A stretch of DNA of 64,000 nt from Planotetraspora thailandica (GCF_016863335.1 NZ_BOOR01000008.1:1-64000), one strand, 5' to 3'. Numbered from the stretch's first letter, positions 26,774 to 37,715 are shown. The notes: generated from the sequence alone by a model not told the origin. Made by a program: numbers and translations.

Positions 26774-27400
26774 ATGGCTCGTTACACGGGTGCGGACTGC
26801 AAGCTGTGCCGGCGGGAGAAGACCAAGCTCTTCCTCAAGGGCAAGAAGTGCGAGTCCGCGAAGTGCCCCATCGAGATCCGTCCTTACCCGCCGGGTGAGC
26901 ACGGCCGCGGCCGTCCCAAGGAGTCGGAGTACCAGCTCCAGCTTCGTGAGAAGCAGAAGACCCGCCGCATCTACGGCGTCCTCGAGAAGCAGTTCCGCAA
27001 CTACTACGAGGAAGCCAACCGCAAGGCCGGTAAGACCGGTGAGAACCTCCTCCAGATCCTGGAGAGCAGGCTCGACAACGTGGTCTACCGCGCCGGCTTC
27101 GCCGAGTCGCGTGACGCCGCCCGCCAGCAGGTCCGTCACGGGCACATCCTGGTGAACGGCAAGAAGGTCGACATCCCGTCGTACCGGGTCCGCGAGCACG
27201 ACATCGTCGAGGTCCGCGAGAAGTCGCGCAACCTGCTTCCGTACGAGGTCGCCCGCGCCACCGCCGGTGACAAGACCGTCCCGGCCTGGCTGGGCGTCGC
27301 GTCGGAGAACCTGCGCATCCTGGTGCACCAGCTCCCGGTCCGCCAGCAGATCGACACGCTGGTTCAGGAGCAGCTGATCGTCGAGCTCTACTCCAAGTAG
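26774..27400 (+). CDS. rpsD: Ribosomal protein uS4, zinc form
   Basis: S4 (208 residues) is a primary 16S binder and, in E. coli, the repressor of the alpha operon. The N-terminus has Cys9, Cys12, Cys26 and Cys31, the zinc-binding arrangement. The S4 RNA-binding domain around residues 95-160 is clear ([17 protein letters not shown]). A large hairpin follows. Confidence 0.97.
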   Translation: MARYTGADCKLCRREKTKLFLKGKKCESAKCPIEIRPYPPGEHGRGRPKESEYQLQLREKQKTRRIYGVLEKQFRNYYEEANRKAGKTGENLLQILESRLDNVVYRAGFAESRDAARQQVRHGHILVNGKKVDIPSYRVREHDIVEVREKSRNLLPYEVARATAGDKTVPAWLGVASENLRILVHQLPVRQQIDTLVQEQLIVELYSK

Positions 27401-27417
27401 TAGCGCTGGATCGGACG

Positions 27418-27460
27418 ATGACGCCGTACGGCCCGCACATTGCGAGCCGTACGGCATCAT
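27418..27460 (+). promoter_or_regulatory. Large hairpin between rpsD and rpoA
   Basis: A 20-base arm (27418-27437) matches its partner (27441-27460) at 18 of 20 positions across the loop CAT; each arm contains the palindrome GCCGTACGGC. It lies 17 bp after rpsD. There is no T tract. It may set the rpoA:rpsD ratio by partial termination or RNA processing. Confidence 0.55.
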
Positions 27461-27558
27461 GGTTGTTAGCGAGTGGCGTCAAATAGCGGGCGTCGCCGTA
27501 CGAATGGGGCAGGCCGGCAAGGAGTGGCGCCGGTTGTCCCGGATTCAGGAGTTACAAA

Positions 27559-28575
27559 ATGCTGATTGCCCAGCGCCCGAGCCTCCAGGAGGAGTCGCTC
27601 GAGGAGCACCGGTCCCGGTTCGTCATCGAGCCGCTGGAGCCGGGCTTCGGCTACACCATCGGCAACTCGGTCCGCCGCACGCTGCTGTCCTCCATCCCGG
27701 GGGCGGCGGTCACCAGCATCCGGATCGAGGGCGTGCTGCACGAGTTCACGACCATCCCCGGGGTCAAGGAAGACGTCACCGACATCATCCTCAACCTCAA
27801 GGCACTGGTCGTCTCGTCCGAGCACGACGAGCCCGTGGTGATGTACCTGCGCAAGCAGGGCCCCGGTGAGGTCACGGCCGCCGACATCGCGCCTCCGGCA
27901 GGGGTGGAGGTCCACAACCCGGACCTGCACATCGCCACGCTGAACGGCAAGGCCAAGCTCGAGATGGAGCTGACCGTCGAGCGTGGCCGCGGCTACGTCT
28001 CCGCCGCGCAGAACAAGCAGCCGGGACAGGAGATCGGCCGGATTCCGATCGACTCGATCTACTCCCCGGTTCTCAAGGTCACCTACAAGGTCGAGGCCAC
28101 CCGTGTCGAGCAGCGCACGGACTTCGACCGCCTGATCCTCGACGTCGAGACCAAGCCCTCCATGAAGCCCCGCGACGCGGTGGCCTCGGCGGGCAAGACC
28201 CTCGTCGAGCTCTTCGGCCTGGCCCGTGAGCTCAACGTCGAGGCCGAGGGCATCGACATCGGCCCGTCGCCGACGGACGCGGCCCTGGCCGCCGACCTGG
28301 CGCTGCCGATCGAGGAGCTCAACCTCACGGTTCGCTCCTACAACTGCCTCAAGCGCGAGGGCATCCACACTGTGGGTGAGCTCGTGGCTCGCAGTGAGCA
28401 GGACCTGCTGGACATCCGCAACTTCGGCGCCAAGTCGATCGAAGAGGTCAAGCAGAAGCTGCACGAGATGGGCCTCGCTCTGAAGGATTCCCCGCCCGGA
28501 TTCGACCCCACCGCGGTCGCCGGCGGAGGGTACGACGACGAGGACGGCGGTTTCATCGAGACCGAGCAGTACTGA
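27559..28575 (+). CDS. rpoA: RNA polymerase alpha subunit
   Basis: The alpha subunit (338 residues) dimerises to start RNA polymerase assembly. The N-terminal domain (1 to about 230) has [20 protein letters not shown]; the C-terminal domain that contacts UP elements and activators spans about 245-310 ([20 protein letters not shown]). The tail is acidic. The ATG at 27559 follows CAGGAG. Confidence 0.98.
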   Translation: MLIAQRPSLQEESLEEHRSRFVIEPLEPGFGYTIGNSVRRTLLSSIPGAAVTSIRIEGVLHEFTTIPGVKEDVTDIILNLKALVVSSEHDEPVVMYLRKQGPGEVTAADIAPPAGVEVHNPDLHIATLNGKAKLEMELTVERGRGYVSAAQNKQPGQEIGRIPIDSIYSPVLKVTYKVEATRVEQRTDFDRLILDVETKPSMKPRDAVASAGKTLVELFGLARELNVEAEGIDIGPSPTDAALAADLALPIEELNLTVRSYNCLKREGIHTVGELVARSEQDLLDIRNFGAKSIEEVKQKLHEMGLALKDSPPGFDPTAVAGGGYDDEDGGFIETEQY

Positions 28576-28674
28576 TCGGTACTGCACGGCCCTGACAGTT
28601 GACGACCGGTCCGCCGGTCGGCCCGACCCCGGTACCTGATACGGCCGGGGCGGGTTATCCATGAGGAGCATCAC

Positions 28675-29214
28675 ATGCCCAAGCCCACCAAGGGCGCCCG
28701 CCTGGGCGGCAGCCCGGCGCACGAGCGGCTGATCCTGTCGAACCTTGCGACGCAGCTGTTCCAGCACGGCCGGATCCGCACCACCGAGGCCAAGGCCAAG
28801 CGCCTTCGGCCGCTGGCGGAGAGGCTGATCACCAAGGCGAAGAAGGGCGACATGCACAACCGTCGCCAGGTGCTGACCGTCGTCCGCGACAAGAGCGTCG
28901 TGCACCACCTCTTCACCGAGATCGCGCCGACGTTCGCCGAGCGTCCCGGTGGTTACACCCGGATCACCAAGATCGGCCCGCGTAAGGGAGACAACGCTCC
29001 CATGGCGGTCATCGAGCTGGTGAGCGAGCAGCTGAACCCGGTCACCGTCTCGCGCACCACGCCCGCTCCCGCGGCCGAGGCGCCCCAGGCGGACGTGGAG
29101 GAGGCCGTGGAGACCGCCGAGGCTCCGGAGGCCGCCGCGGAGGCGACGGAGTCCGCCGAGGCCACGGAGACGGCCGCCGAGGCGAAGGACGACGCCAAGA
29201 AGGACGAGGCCTGA
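28675..29214 (+). CDS. rplQ: Ribosomal protein bL17 with acidic tail
   Basis: L17 (179 residues) begins [19 protein letters not shown] and has the core up to about residue 118. The remaining 60 residues are a Glu/Ala-rich tail of low complexity, as in several other actinobacteria. It is the last gene of the alpha operon and is followed by a terminator. Confidence 0.96.
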   Translation: MPKPTKGARLGGSPAHERLILSNLATQLFQHGRIRTTEAKAKRLRPLAERLITKAKKGDMHNRRQVLTVVRDKSVVHHLFTEIAPTFAERPGGYTRITKIGPRKGDNAPMAVIELVSEQLNPVTVSRTTPAPAAEAPQADVEEAVETAEAPEAAAEATESAEATETAAEAKDDAKKDEA

Positions 29215-29261
29215 TCAAGCAGGCCTGACCGATGTGATCGGTCTGGTCGAGCGCAGGCCGG

Positions 29262-29309
29262 AGAGCGGGCTCGGTTCCCTTGCGGGATCCTGGGCCCGCT
29301 CTTCGTTTT
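29262..29309 (+). terminator. Terminator after rplQ
   Basis: AGAGCGGGC (29262-29270) pairs perfectly with GCCCGCTCT (29294-29302) over a long loop, then TCGTTTT follows. It lies about 47 bp after rplQ and 58 bp before truA. Confidence 0.7.
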
Positions 29310-29366
29310 CACCGGCATGCGTTTTCGGTACGGCGTGGTACGGCTTGGCCGTACGGGAGGGATGAC

Positions 29367-30263
29367 GTGGATCGGGACGTGCGGCTGCGGCTGGACCTGT
29401 CGTATGACGGGACCGACTTCTCCGGATGGGCGCGCCAGCCGGGCAGGAGGACCGTCCAGGGCGAACTGGAAGACGCTCTCGGCCGTGTGCTCCGGTTGGA
29501 GGCGGCCCCCGCGCTGACCGTGGCCGGCCGTACCGACGCGGGGGTCCATGCCCGCGGCCAGGTGGCGCACGTCGATCTCCCGATCGCCTCACTGGCGGTG
29601 CTCGACGCGGCGGCCCGCCGGGGTCCCCAGCCGGGGGACGCCGAGGAGCTATGGGACGGCAAGGGGCCTGAATGGCTTTCTGCGCTCATCAGGAGGCTGT
29701 CAGGCGTTCTGCCCCTCGATGTCAGGGTCAACGCCGTCTGCGTGGCCCCTGAAGGCTTCGACGCACGATTCTCCGCGCTGTCACGGCGATACGTGTACCA
29801 GGTGGGTGACGCGCCGGGGGGCGTCGACCCGCTGCGGAGGCACGACGTGGTCTGGCGCAACCGGCCGGTTGATGTGGCTCTCCTGAATGCGGCGTCCGCG
29901 AGCCTTCTCGGGGAGCACGACTTCGCGGCGTTCTGCAGAAGCCGGGAGGGAGCCACCACGATCCGGGAGCTCCAGCGGCTCGACTGGGTCAGAGGCGAGG
30001 ACCAGATCATCAGGGCGACCGTGATCGCCGACGCGTTCTGCCACTCCATGGTGCGCGCCCTGGTGGGGTCGCTGCTCGCCGTCGGGGAGGGCAGGAGGCC
30101 GGTCGAATGGCCCCGCCAGGTGCTGGTCACGGGTGTGCGGGACTCCGGCGTGCACGTCGCCCCCGCGCACGGGCTGACGCTGGAAGAGGTCCGCTATCCC
30201 GCGGCGGAGGAACTGGCCCGGCGCGCCGCGTCGACACGCCGGGTGCGCACACTCAGCCCGTGA
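29367..30263 (+). CDS. truA: tRNA pseudouridine(38-40) synthase
   Basis: TruA isomerises U38-U40 in the anticodon stem of tRNAs. The GTG at 29367, after GGGAGGGA, gives 298 residues and the start [18 protein letters not shown]. The catalytic aspartate is Asp57 in [12 protein letters not shown]. An insertion of roughly 30 residues (around 80-110) follows, as in other actinobacteria. The end overlaps the convergent gene by 11 bp. Confidence 0.95.
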   Translation: MDRDVRLRLDLSYDGTDFSGWARQPGRRTVQGELEDALGRVLRLEAAPALTVAGRTDAGVHARGQVAHVDLPIASLAVLDAAARRGPQPGDAEELWDGKGPEWLSALIRRLSGVLPLDVRVNAVCVAPEGFDARFSALSRRYVYQVGDAPGGVDPLRRHDVVWRNRPVDVALLNAASASLLGEHDFAAFCRSREGATTIRELQRLDWVRGEDQIIRATVIADAFCHSMVRALVGSLLAVGEGRRPVEWPRQVLVTGVRDSGVHVAPAHGLTLEEVRYPAAEELARRAASTRRVRTLSP

Positions 30264-32901
30264 CGCGCTTTTCGATCACCTCGGCGGTGTGGTCGCGGAA
30301 GGCGCTGCTGATCGGCCCGAGGCTCCGGTCCTTGGCGTCCGGGGTGTGACCGTCGGCATAGGTGGCATAGCTGAAGACGATGTAACGCCCCCAGACCATC
30401 CCGGCCGCGTAGCCTCCCGAGATCGTCACCCGGTCGCTCGCCGTGTCGGGAGTGCCGTTCAGCCCGCGGAACCACTGGTTGCTGCCGAGGCTCTTGCTCT
30501 GGTCGGCCGTGAGCGCCGCCGCCTTGGTGGGCAGGACGGCGATGCCGGTCGTGACCGCGTACTGCTTCTTGGAATCCACGTAGGTCGCCCGCAGGACCCG
30601 GCTGCACTTGCCCTTCTTCAGCGCGGTCGCGAACGCCCCGGCGGCCGCCTGGCTGCAATCGCCGGTGATGTTGACCTTGACCGCCCGGTATGTCCTGCCG
30701 CCAAGCGTGATCTTGGAGACGGGGAAGGCCTCCTTCAGCGTCAGCTTGCGGGGGTCGGTCTTCTCGGAGTCGAGGATCGTGGCCGCCGCCCTGGTGGCGG
30801 ACGGCGAAGCCGTGGGAGTCGCCTCCGTGGCGGCCCTGGATGCCGAGGGAGCGGCGGTGGGAACGGCGGTGGGCGGCTGGCCGGCGTAGGCGTAGAAGGC
30901 CGCGGTGCCGATGGCTCCGATGGCGATCACGGCTACGGCGCCGAGGAACGTTTTCTTGACCATGCCCGACGGGCTCTTCGCGGGGTCGCCGGGGGGAGCA
31001 GGTGGGAGCGTGATGACCGCCTGCGGGCTCGTGACCGGGCCCGGAGATCCCAGCGAGTCGAATCCGGAGGCGGGCGTCTTGGCCGCCGCGCGGGGCGGCG
31101 TCACCGGCGTGAAGGCGAACGGCGTCGTAGGCGCTTGGGCGGGGTCCTGCGGTGTCGGAGCTTTGGGCATCTGTCCTGGTGTCGGGTGGGGGGACGATGA
31201 GGGCATCGGAGGTTCCGCGCCAGAGGGCTCCTCGATCCGCAACGGGGGATGGCCGCCCGTTTGGGCGAAGCCCGATGTCGGCGTGATCGCGGCCGCGATG
31301 GCGTCGTCGTCAGCCTGGACGGGTCCGCCGGGCGTGCCCTCGGGTCGTGACCATGGTACGGCTCCCGCGTCGTGTGATCGCCCGTCCGCCGCCGGCCACC
31401 GGTCGAGCACGCCTCCGGCGCCGGAGGGGGTCTCGTCGCCCATGGCCGCCGGTCCCGCGGGGAACTCGGCGGGCACGGCGGAGTTCGGGACCACCGTTCC
31501 GGTGATCACAGGCCCGGCGCCGATCCCGTCAGGCAGGCGGTCGTTGTAGCCCGCGAACGGCTGGGGATCCGCGGCCGTCGGGCCGGCCGGTGTCGGGTCG
31601 GCGATCGGCGGAGGCGGCACGAGGCCCGCGGAGCCCTGAGAGTCCTCAAACGCGGGGGCGCCGGGGCGCGTCGGCCATCCGGCGCCGGCGCCGGTGACCT
31701 CGACGGCCGCGACCTCGTGGTCGACGGACGGCACGTCGTGCTGGATATGCCTGTCGTCGGGCGCCGGCGTCTCCTCGCCGCCGGAACGCAGTGGCGGCCA
31801 GACGGGAACGTCGCCGGGCTCGGCGGGACGGCCGCTCACCGGCTCTTCCGCTTTCGCGGAAGCCTCCGCTTGCGCCGATGCGTTCGGTTGCGCCGGGGCA
31901 TCGCCGTACGCGGGCTCGCCGTATGCGGGCTCGCCGTATGCGGGCCGGTCTGCGTATGCGGGTGGTTCGGCGTGGGTGGGCTGTTCGCCGTATGAAGCGG
32001 GGCCGCCGTACGCGGGCGGATCTCCGTACGGGGCGGATGCGCCGGGGGAGGCCGTCTCGTCGACGGGCGCCTCGAAGACGGGTGCACCGTAGACGGGCGC
32101 ACCGTAGACGGCGTGGGCGGGGGTGTAGGACTCCCGGGCGGCCGGTTCCCCTGCCGGGTCCGCATGAGAGGGCGCCGCATGCGCCGGAGTGTGGGGGGCC
32201 GGGTCCGGAGCGCCCGAGGGGGACGGCGTGTCGGCGGAGCCGTACGCGGACGAGGCGTCGAAGTCGGGCCGGGCATGCTGGCCCGGCTGGTCGGCGCCGC
32301 TGAACGCCGTCTGCCACGGGGCGTCGGTTCCGGGCATCGGCCCCCATGGCCGGGCCCGATCCTCAAGGTTGGGCGGCGGAGTCCACGGCGGAGGCCAGTT
32401 GCCGTGCTCGGCGTCCTGGAAGGCCGGAGAGGGACGCTCGCCCTCCGGAGTCTGCACCGGATGTCCGGCGGCCTGGCCCGGCGGCGGGAACCCTTCGGGG
32501 GAGCCTCCGGGCTGCTCCGCCGATCCGTGCCGTCCGTGGTCGTCCCCGCTTCGCGGAGCGTCTGCCGGTATCGAGGGCCCCGGAGCGGCCGTCGCGTACG
32601 GCGAGGCCGGAGCGGCGCGGGTCAGCCCCGGAGGCCGGGTGTCGAACGGCGTGATGGCCCGGAACTCGTTGGTCTCCTCCGACTCGTCGGGGACGTCGAG
32701 ATCGGGAAGGTCCGCCGGCGGCGACGACCAGCTGTAGGCCGGCGCATCCTGAGGGGCCCACGCGGGCGGGTCCGCGGCGACGGGCGACTGGCCGAAGCTC
32801 GGCGGTGGCGTAGCCGCTGCCGCCGAGCCCGGGGCCTCCGCCTCCCGGTGGGTCCATGCCACGTCGTTTTCGTGCTCGGAACCGGAATCCTGGCCACGCA
32901 T
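30253..32901 (-). CDS. Large Pro-rich membrane protein with extracytoplasmic domain
   Basis: A protein of 882 residues from the ATG at 32901 (an in-frame GTG at 32925 would add 8). About 640 residues are disordered and rich in Pro, Ala and Gly, with short Tyr-Gly-Pro repeats. One membrane helix ([20 protein letters not shown]) follows, then a Ser/Thr/Pro linker and a folded C-terminal domain of about 170 residues with two cysteines 17 apart. That domain is clearly related to the C-terminus of the neighbouring gene (33020-34282). Orientation is probably N-in, C-out. I recognise no named family. The start looks leaderless. Confidence 0.8.
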   Translation of the reverse strand: MRGQDSGSEHENDVAWTHREAEAPGSAAAATPPPSFGQSPVAADPPAWAPQDAPAYSWSSPPADLPDLDVPDESEETNEFRAITPFDTRPPGLTRAAPASPYATAAPGPSIPADAPRSGDDHGRHGSAEQPGGSPEGFPPPGQAAGHPVQTPEGERPSPAFQDAEHGNWPPPWTPPPNLEDRARPWGPMPGTDAPWQTAFSGADQPGQHARPDFDASSAYGSADTPSPSGAPDPAPHTPAHAAPSHADPAGEPAARESYTPAHAVYGAPVYGAPVFEAPVDETASPGASAPYGDPPAYGGPASYGEQPTHAEPPAYADRPAYGEPAYGEPAYGDAPAQPNASAQAEASAKAEEPVSGRPAEPGDVPVWPPLRSGGEETPAPDDRHIQHDVPSVDHEVAAVEVTGAGAGWPTRPGAPAFEDSQGSAGLVPPPPIADPTPAGPTAADPQPFAGYNDRLPDGIGAGPVITGTVVPNSAVPAEFPAGPAAMGDETPSGAGGVLDRWPAADGRSHDAGAVPWSRPEGTPGGPVQADDDAIAAAITPTSGFAQTGGHPPLRIEEPSGAEPPMPSSSPHPTPGQMPKAPTPQDPAQAPTTPFAFTPVTPPRAAAKTPASGFDSLGSPGPVTSPQAVITLPPAPPGDPAKSPSGMVKKTFLGAVAVIAIGAIGTAAFYAYAGQPPTAVPTAAPSASRAATEATPTASPSATRAAATILDSEKTDPRKLTLKEAFPVSKITLGGRTYRAVKVNITGDCSQAAAGAFATALKKGKCSRVLRATYVDSKKQYAVTTGIAVLPTKAAALTADQSKSLGSNQWFRGLNGTPDTASDRVTISGGYAAGMVWGRYIVFSYATYADGHTPDAKDRSLGPISSAFRDHTAEVIEKRVTG

Positions 32902-32908
32902 AGCCGGA

Positions 32909-32914
32909 AGCGTA
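32909..32914 (-). promoter_or_regulatory. -10 box for leaderless start at 32901
   Basis: On the minus strand TACGCT ends 7 nt before the ATG at 32901. There is no Shine-Dalgarno and no good -35. The same spacing occurs before the paralogue. Confidence 0.45.
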
Positions 32915-33019
32915 TCGGCGTGCACGAGATCGCCGTGTCGCTATGGGCGTTTCCGCATGGGCGCAGGTGCGCGTTCGTCCGAATAGATCACCTTATGAAG
33001 GCACTGGTGACCACGCTGC

Positions 33020-34282
33020 TCAGGCGTGCCCTCCGGTGAGCGACCGGGTCTCGAGGGCCGGGAAGACCGTGGCGTCGGTGATGTCGACCGCGGCCTGATA
33101 GAGCTGCTTCAGCCCTGCGTTGCTCGGCTTGTGCCCGTCCTTGAACTGGAACCACAACAAAACGGCGTAGTGGCCGTGCGTCCAGCCGCCCGCGTACGCG
33201 TCGCCGTCACCGAGCTTCTTGGTGACCGTGTCCTTGCCGGGAAGCGGCTTGAGCCAGTCGGTCCGCTCCTTGCCGCCACCCGCCGAGGCGACCTTCTTCG
33301 CGGCGGCCGAAGTCTTCAGATTCGCGACGCCGATCGTTCCGATGATGTTGCCCTTGGCATCCCGGAAGCTGGCACGGATCATCTGGGTGCAGCCGCCGGA
33401 CTTCAGCGCCGCCTTGAGCTTCGACCCGGAGTTCGTGCCGGAGATGCCGTCGGCACAGGTCTTGTCCTTGTGGTAGATGGTCATGGCGTAAGTGCGGCGG
33501 CTCTGGGTCACCTGCTTCTTGCCGAACAACTCCTTGATCGACAAGGGGGTTTTATCCGTCGCCCTCGACTCGGCGTAGCCGTACTTGCCCGGAGGGGCCT
33601 TCGGCACGCTGATCGTCGGCGTCGGCATGACCTGGGTGCGCACCGGCGCGGAGTCGCCCTTGGAGGCGACCCACAACCCCAGGAACAGGGCGGCGATCAA
33701 CGCCACCAGTCCGACGCCCAGCACGGCGGGGCGCCGCCAAAGCGGCTTGGGGGCGTACGGGTCCCAGTCGTTGCCCGGTCCGTCCTGAGGCGACGGCGGG
33801 GCGGGGGGCATGGCCGGGTTCTGGCCGGTGCCGTATCCCTCCGGGGGAGTCTGGCCGTAGGGACCGCCCGAATTGGGGCCGTTGCCGAACGGGTCATCCG
33901 TGTTCGCCGTGTACGCCGGGGCCTGTCCCGAGGTGCCGGGCCAATGGCCGGCCTGGCCGCCGTACGGGTCCTGCTCGTAGCCGGGCCCCTGCCCGAACCC
34001 TCCTTGCACGTCGTACGGCGAGGTCTCCTGCCGGGTGGAGCCGTACGGGTCACCTGTGCCGTAGGGCGACGCCGAGCCGTACGAGGGGTCCTGCCGGGGC
34101 CCGCCTGCCGCGCCGAACGGCCCGGGCATGTCGCCGGTGCTGTAGGGCGAGGGCTCCCGTGGCGGCGCGCCGAACGGCGAGGCGATCTCGTCGTCCTGGT
34201 ACGGGGGAGCGTCCCGCCTGAGCGGCGAGTCGGACGGCGTGTACGGCTGGCGATGTGGTTGCTGGTCGCCCGGATAACCCAT
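33020..34282 (-). CDS. Pro/Gly/Tyr-rich membrane protein, paralogue of 30253-32901
   Basis: This 420-residue protein has a disordered cytoplasmic N-terminus (1 to about 180, rich in Pro, Gly, Tyr), one membrane helix at 185-206 and an outside domain at about 245-415. That domain aligns with the larger paralogue: LSIKELF against LTLKEAF, a Cys pair (276, 298), then an Ile-Gly-Val strand, and YAGGWTHGHYAVLLWFQFKD against a similar segment near the end. Two-copy, tail-domain architecture suggests surface sensing or wall interaction, but this is inference. Confidence 0.82.
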   Translation of the reverse strand: MGYPGDQQPHRQPYTPSDSPLRRDAPPYQDDEIASPFGAPPREPSPYSTGDMPGPFGAAGGPRQDPSYGSASPYGTGDPYGSTRQETSPYDVQGGFGQGPGYEQDPYGGQAGHWPGTSGQAPAYTANTDDPFGNGPNSGGPYGQTPPEGYGTGQNPAMPPAPPSPQDGPGNDWDPYAPKPLWRRPAVLGVGLVALIAALFLGLWVASKGDSAPVRTQVMPTPTISVPKAPPGKYGYAESRATDKTPLSIKELFGKKQVTQSRRTYAMTIYHKDKTCADGISGTNSGSKLKAALKSGGCTQMIRASFRDAKGNIIGTIGVANLKTSAAAKKVASAGGGKERTDWLKPLPGKDTVTKKLGDGDAYAGGWTHGHYAVLLWFQFKDGHKPSNAGLKQLYQAAVDITDATVFPALETRSLTGGHA

Positions 34283-34289
34283 GCGCCCG

Positions 34290-34295
34290 AGATTA
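34290..34295 (-). promoter_or_regulatory. -10 box for leaderless start at 34282
   Basis: Minus-strand TAATCT is followed by 7 nt and then the ATG at 34282. There is no ribosome site, which points to a leaderless transcript. Confidence 0.55.
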
Positions 34296-34323
34296 GCCGG
34301 GTATCAGGGCACATGAGGAAGGG

Positions 34324-35049
34324 TCACGAATACCCGAAGTCCTGGGTCCACCACGGGCCGCCCGGACCGAGGGCCACCCAGACCCCCGTCGCCTCCAGCC
34401 TGCAGTTGAGAATGTTGCGGCTGTGGCCGGGGCTGGCCATCCAGCCACGGACGGCTGCTTCGGCACTCTGGTAGCCGCGGGCGATGTTCTCCGCGCCGCC
34501 GTCCTTGTAGCCCGCATCGGCCATGCGCGACCAGGGGGTCTCCCCGCCGGGGGAGTCGTGGTCGAAGTCGTTGCTTCGCGCCATCTCCAGCGAGTGCATC
34601 ATCGCCGACTTGACGAGCCGCGGATCCACGCGCAGCGGGCCGCACCCCGCCTTGCGGCGTGCGGCGTTGACGAGGTCCACGACCTTCTTGCTCGCGAAGC
34701 CCTTGACCATCCGGCCGTTCCCGCGGTTGCCGCCGGGGCCGCGCTGCCGGCCTGGGGTCCCCTTGGCTTGAGGGGACGGCTGGGCGATCGGCGCCGATGA
34801 ACGCGAGGGAGGCGACGCGGCCCGGGAGGCATGCTGCAGCGGCGGGCGGTCCCGGGGGGATTTCGCTGTCCCGGTCGGTGAAGGCTGGGAATTGCGCAGG
34901 TAGACGTGGTCGACGTCGTCGCCGTTCATCGACAGCCTGCCGATCACGATGCCGACGAGCATCACGGCCATCACACACGCCAGTGCGCCAACGCGGGTCC
35001 CGCGCCGGGCCGTCCACCGGTTATGCCGGGTGTGAGGGGTCTGCCACAT
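34324..35049 (-). CDS. Membrane-anchored CAP-domain (SCP/PR1) protein
   Basis: It has 241 residues: a basic N-terminus, one membrane anchor at about 20-39, a Ser/Pro linker to residue 110, then a CAP domain. CAP hallmarks are VVDLVNAARRKAGCGPL, the His in AMMHSLEMA, the AENIARGYQSAEAAVRGWM helix and SPGHSRNILN. The domain faces outside. Bacterial CAP proteins are poorly understood. The region just upstream is A+T-rich with no ribosome site. Confidence 0.88.
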   Translation of the reverse strand: MWQTPHTRHNRWTARRGTRVGALACVMAVMLVGIVIGRLSMNGDDVDHVYLRNSQPSPTGTAKSPRDRPPLQHASRAASPPSRSSAPIAQPSPQAKGTPGRQRGPGGNRGNGRMVKGFASKKVVDLVNAARRKAGCGPLRVDPRLVKSAMMHSLEMARSNDFDHDSPGGETPWSRMADAGYKDGGAENIARGYQSAEAAVRGWMASPGHSRNILNCRLEATGVWVALGPGGPWWTQDFGYS

Positions 35050-35363
35050 AGCGCAGTTAAATATAGGGATCTATGGCATGTGGTAGAAGGGGACAGCGGG
35101 AAAGTATTTGCTGAGCTTTCAAATGTTTATCGGAGCCGGGCCCCGCCGCCCCTTTTGCCTGGCCGTACCGGCGGGTGGCGGCTCGTCGTTTTGACCCGGC
35201 CGTGAGAGGTCGGTTAGTCTGCTAGTTCGTTGTGTGTGGACCGGTCTCAGAGACGACCGGTACACGGCGCGTCCGGCGTCTTCTCCCGTTCTTGTGGAGA
35301 CGGAGGTTGTCGCCGTGCCTGCGCAACCTACCGAGAGTTCACATCCCGACAGAAGGCACTGCC
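35050..35363 (+). other. Divergent region between CAP gene and rplM
   Basis: These 314 bp separate the minus-strand envelope genes from rplM. The left end is A+T-rich (35057-35075, toward the CAP gene). The right part holds the rplM promoter at 35191-35220 and a leader of about 135 nt. No coding frame starting here fits a family. Confidence 0.6.
35191..35220 (+). promoter_or_regulatory. Promoter of rplM-rpsI
   Basis: TTGACC (35191-35196), 18 bp and TAGTCT (35215-35220) form a good vegetative promoter. Confidence 0.7.
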
Positions 35364-35807
35364 GTGCGCACGTTCTCACCGAAGCCCAACGACGTCGAAC
35401 GTCAGTGGTACGTCATCGACGCCACCGACGTCGTGCTCGGCCGGCTGGCCAGCCACGTCGCCACCCTCCTTCGCGGCAAGCACAAGCCGATCTTCGCGCC
35501 CCACGTCGACACCGGTGACTTCGTCATCGTCATCAACGCGGACAAGGTCGCCCTGACCGGCAACAAGCTCGAGCAGAAGAAGGCATACCGTCACTCGGGT
35601 TACCCCGGCGGTCTGCGCGCCGTGTCCTACGGCGAGCTCATGGAGAAGCGCCCGGACCGAGCCGTGGAGAAGGCGGTCAAGGGCATGCTGCCCAAGAACG
35701 CCCTCGGCCGGCGGATGGCGAAGAAGCTGAAGGTCTACGCCGGAGCCGAGCACCCGCACCAGGCCCAGAGGCCGGTGCCCTTCGAGATCACCCAGATCGC
35801 CCAGTAA
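35364..35807 (+). CDS. rplM: Ribosomal protein uL13
   Basis: L13 (147 residues) is an early 50S assembly protein. The GTG at 35364, about 8 nt after AGAAGG, gives [20 protein letters not shown]; upstream in-frame codons would add 44 residues without family support. The [17 protein letters not shown] and [11 protein letters not shown] segments are diagnostic. rpsI follows after 29 bp. Confidence 0.96.
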   Translation: MRTFSPKPNDVERQWYVIDATDVVLGRLASHVATLLRGKHKPIFAPHVDTGDFVIVINADKVALTGNKLEQKKAYRHSGYPGGLRAVSYGELMEKRPDRAVEKAVKGMLPKNALGRRMAKKLKVYAGAEHPHQAQRPVPFEITQIAQ

Positions 35808-35836
35808 CGCCGAGCCAGGAAAGTAAGAGGAGAACC

Positions 35837-36358
35837 GTGGCCGAGCCCACCGGTACCGAGACGCTCGTCGAGGGCGAGCTGGAAGACTTCTCCGCGGAGG
35901 AGTTCCCGTCCGAGTACACCACCGAGTCCACCCCTGCGAGCGACGCCCCCGTGCGCAAGCCCGTCACCACGGGCAACTCGTACGGCACCGGCCGCCGCAA
36001 GGAGGCCGTCGCCCGTGTCCGCATCGTGCCGGGCACCGGCAAGTGGACGATCAACGGCCGTCCGCTGGACGTCTACTTCCCGAACAAGGTCCACCAGCAG
36101 ATCGTGAACGAGCCGTTCGTCGTGCTCGGCGCTGAGGACCAGTTCGACGTCATCGCCCGCATCGACGGCGGCGGCGTGACCGGCCAGGCCGGTGCGCTGC
36201 GCATGGGCCTGTCCCGCGCGCTCGCCATTCTGGACGCCGAGGTCAACCGCCCGCCGCTGAAGAAGGCCGGCTTCCTCACCCGTGACGCCCGCGCCACGGA
36301 GCGGAAGAAGTACGGCCTCAAGAAGGCCCGCAAGGCTCCGCAGTACAGCAAGCGTTAA
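35837..36358 (+). CDS. rpsI: Ribosomal protein uS9
   Basis: S9 (173 residues) reaches the P-site tRNA with its basic C-terminal tail, here ending in APQYSKR. An acidic N-terminal extension of about 45 residues precedes [21 protein letters not shown] start after AGAGGAG. glmM begins 1 bp after the stop. Confidence 0.96.
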   Translation: MAEPTGTETLVEGELEDFSAEEFPSEYTTESTPASDAPVRKPVTTGNSYGTGRRKEAVARVRIVPGTGKWTINGRPLDVYFPNKVHQQIVNEPFVVLGAEDQFDVIARIDGGGVTGQAGALRMGLSRALAILDAEVNRPPLKKAGFLTRDARATERKKYGLKKARKAPQYSKR

Positions 36359-36359
36359 G

Positions 36360-37715
36360 TTGGGGCGCCTTTTCGGCACCGACGGGGTACGTGGGGTCGC
36401 GGGTCGCGACCTCACCGCGGAACTGGCCATGGATCTGTCCGTGGCCGCCGCGCATGTCCTCGGCGATGCTGGGGCGTTCCACGCCAGCGTCGGGCGGCGC
36501 GGCCGCCCGATCGCCGTCGTAGGCCGGGACCCTCGAGCCTCAGGAGAGTTCCTGGAGGCTTCTGTGGTCGCCGGCCTCGCGTCGTCTGGCGTGGACGTGC
36601 TCCGGCTCGGCGTGCTGCCCACCCCGGCGGTCGCTTATTTGACATCCGCACTGGGAGCCGACCTCGGCGTCATGCTGTCCGCGTCCCACAACCCGGCCCC
36701 GGACAACGGGATCAAGTTCTTCACCCGCGGCGGCTTCAAGTTGCCCGACGCGGTGGAGAACGAGATCGAGAACCGTCTCGGTGAGAAGTGGGAACGCCCG
36801 GTCGGCTCCTCCGTGGGCCGGGTCCGGGAGGCGTACGGCGAGGCCGACCGGTATGTGACCCACCTTCTGGGCGCCCTGCCCCACCGTCTCGACGGTTTGC
36901 AGGTGGTCGTGGACTGCGCGCACGGCGCGGCCCACATGGTCGCCCCCGAGGCGTTGCTGCGGTCGGGCGCGGTGGTGGAGACCATCGGCGCCAGCCCGGA
37001 CGGTCTCAACATCAACGATGGTGTCGGATCGACCCACCTGGACGGCCTCAAGCAGGCCGTCGTCGAGCGCGGCGCCGATCTCGGAGTCGCCTACGACGGC
37101 GACGCCGACCGTTGTCTCGCGGTGACCGCCGAGGGCGACGAGATCGACGGCGACCAGATCATGACGATCCTCGCGCTCGCGATGCGGGACGCCGGCCGAC
37201 TGGTCGAGAACACCGTGGTCGCCACCGTGATGTCCAACCTCGGATTCAAGATCGCTCTCCGGAACGCCGGGCTGACCATGGTGGAGACCGCCGTGGGTGA
37301 CCGGTACGTCCTGGAGGCGATGCAGGAGGGCGGGTTCAACTTCGGCGGGGAACAGTCCGGTCATGTGATCATGCTCGATCACGCCACGACCGGTGACGGG
37401 CTCCTCACCTCACTGCATCTGATGGCCGAGGTGGCGAAGTCGAAGCTCTCGCTGTCCGAGCTCGCCTCGGCGATGACCAAGCTGCCCCAGGTGCTGATCA
37501 ACGTGCGCGACGTCGCCAAGGCGAAGGCGTCCGCGCCCGAGCTGCTGGCCGCCGTCGCCAAGGCCGAGGCGGATCTCGGCGACTCCGGCCGGGTGCTGAT
37601 CCGGCCGAGCGGCACCGAACCCATGATCCGCGTGATGGTCGAGGCCGAGTCGCACGACAAGGCGTCGTCCGTGGCACAGCACCTGGCGGACGTCGTCCGC
37701 ACGGTCTGCGCCTGA
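36360..37715 (+). CDS. glmM: Phosphoglucosamine mutase
   Basis: GlmM converts glucosamine-6-phosphate to glucosamine-1-phosphate for UDP-GlcNAc and peptidoglycan. A TTG start at 36360, one base after rpsI, gives [17 protein letters not shown] and 451 residues, the usual length; an ATG inside rpsI would add 26. The phosphoserine loop is [12 protein letters not shown], the Mg loop YDGDADRC, the sugar loop GEQSGH and the phosphate loop [11 protein letters not shown]. Coupling to rpsI links ribosome and wall synthesis. A perfect terminator follows. Confidence 0.95.
   Translation: MGRLFGTDGVRGVAGRDLTAELAMDLSVAAAHVLGDAGAFHASVGRRGRPIAVVGRDPRASGEFLEASVVAGLASSGVDVLRLGVLPTPAVAYLTSALGADLGVMLSASHNPAPDNGIKFFTRGGFKLPDAVENEIENRLGEKWERPVGSSVGRVREAYGEADRYVTHLLGALPHRLDGLQVVVDCAHGAAHMVAPEALLRSGAVVETIGASPDGLNINDGVGSTHLDGLKQAVVERGADLGVAYDGDADRCLAVTAEGDEIDGDQIMTILALAMRDAGRLVENTVVATVMSNLGFKIALRNAGLTMVETAVGDRYVLEAMQEGGFNFGGEQSGHVIMLDHATTGDGLLTSLHLMAEVAKSKLSLSELASAMTKLPQVLINVRDVAKAKASAPELLAAVAKAEADLGDSGRVLIRPSGTEPMIRVMVEAESHDKASSVAQHLADVVRTVCA

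Noticed and set aside
31900-31960. Short tandem repeats that could suggest a CRISPR array
   Set aside because: The roughly 15-bp units are in frame and encode Tyr-Gly-Glu-Pro-Ala type repeats of the large membrane protein; there are no spacers.
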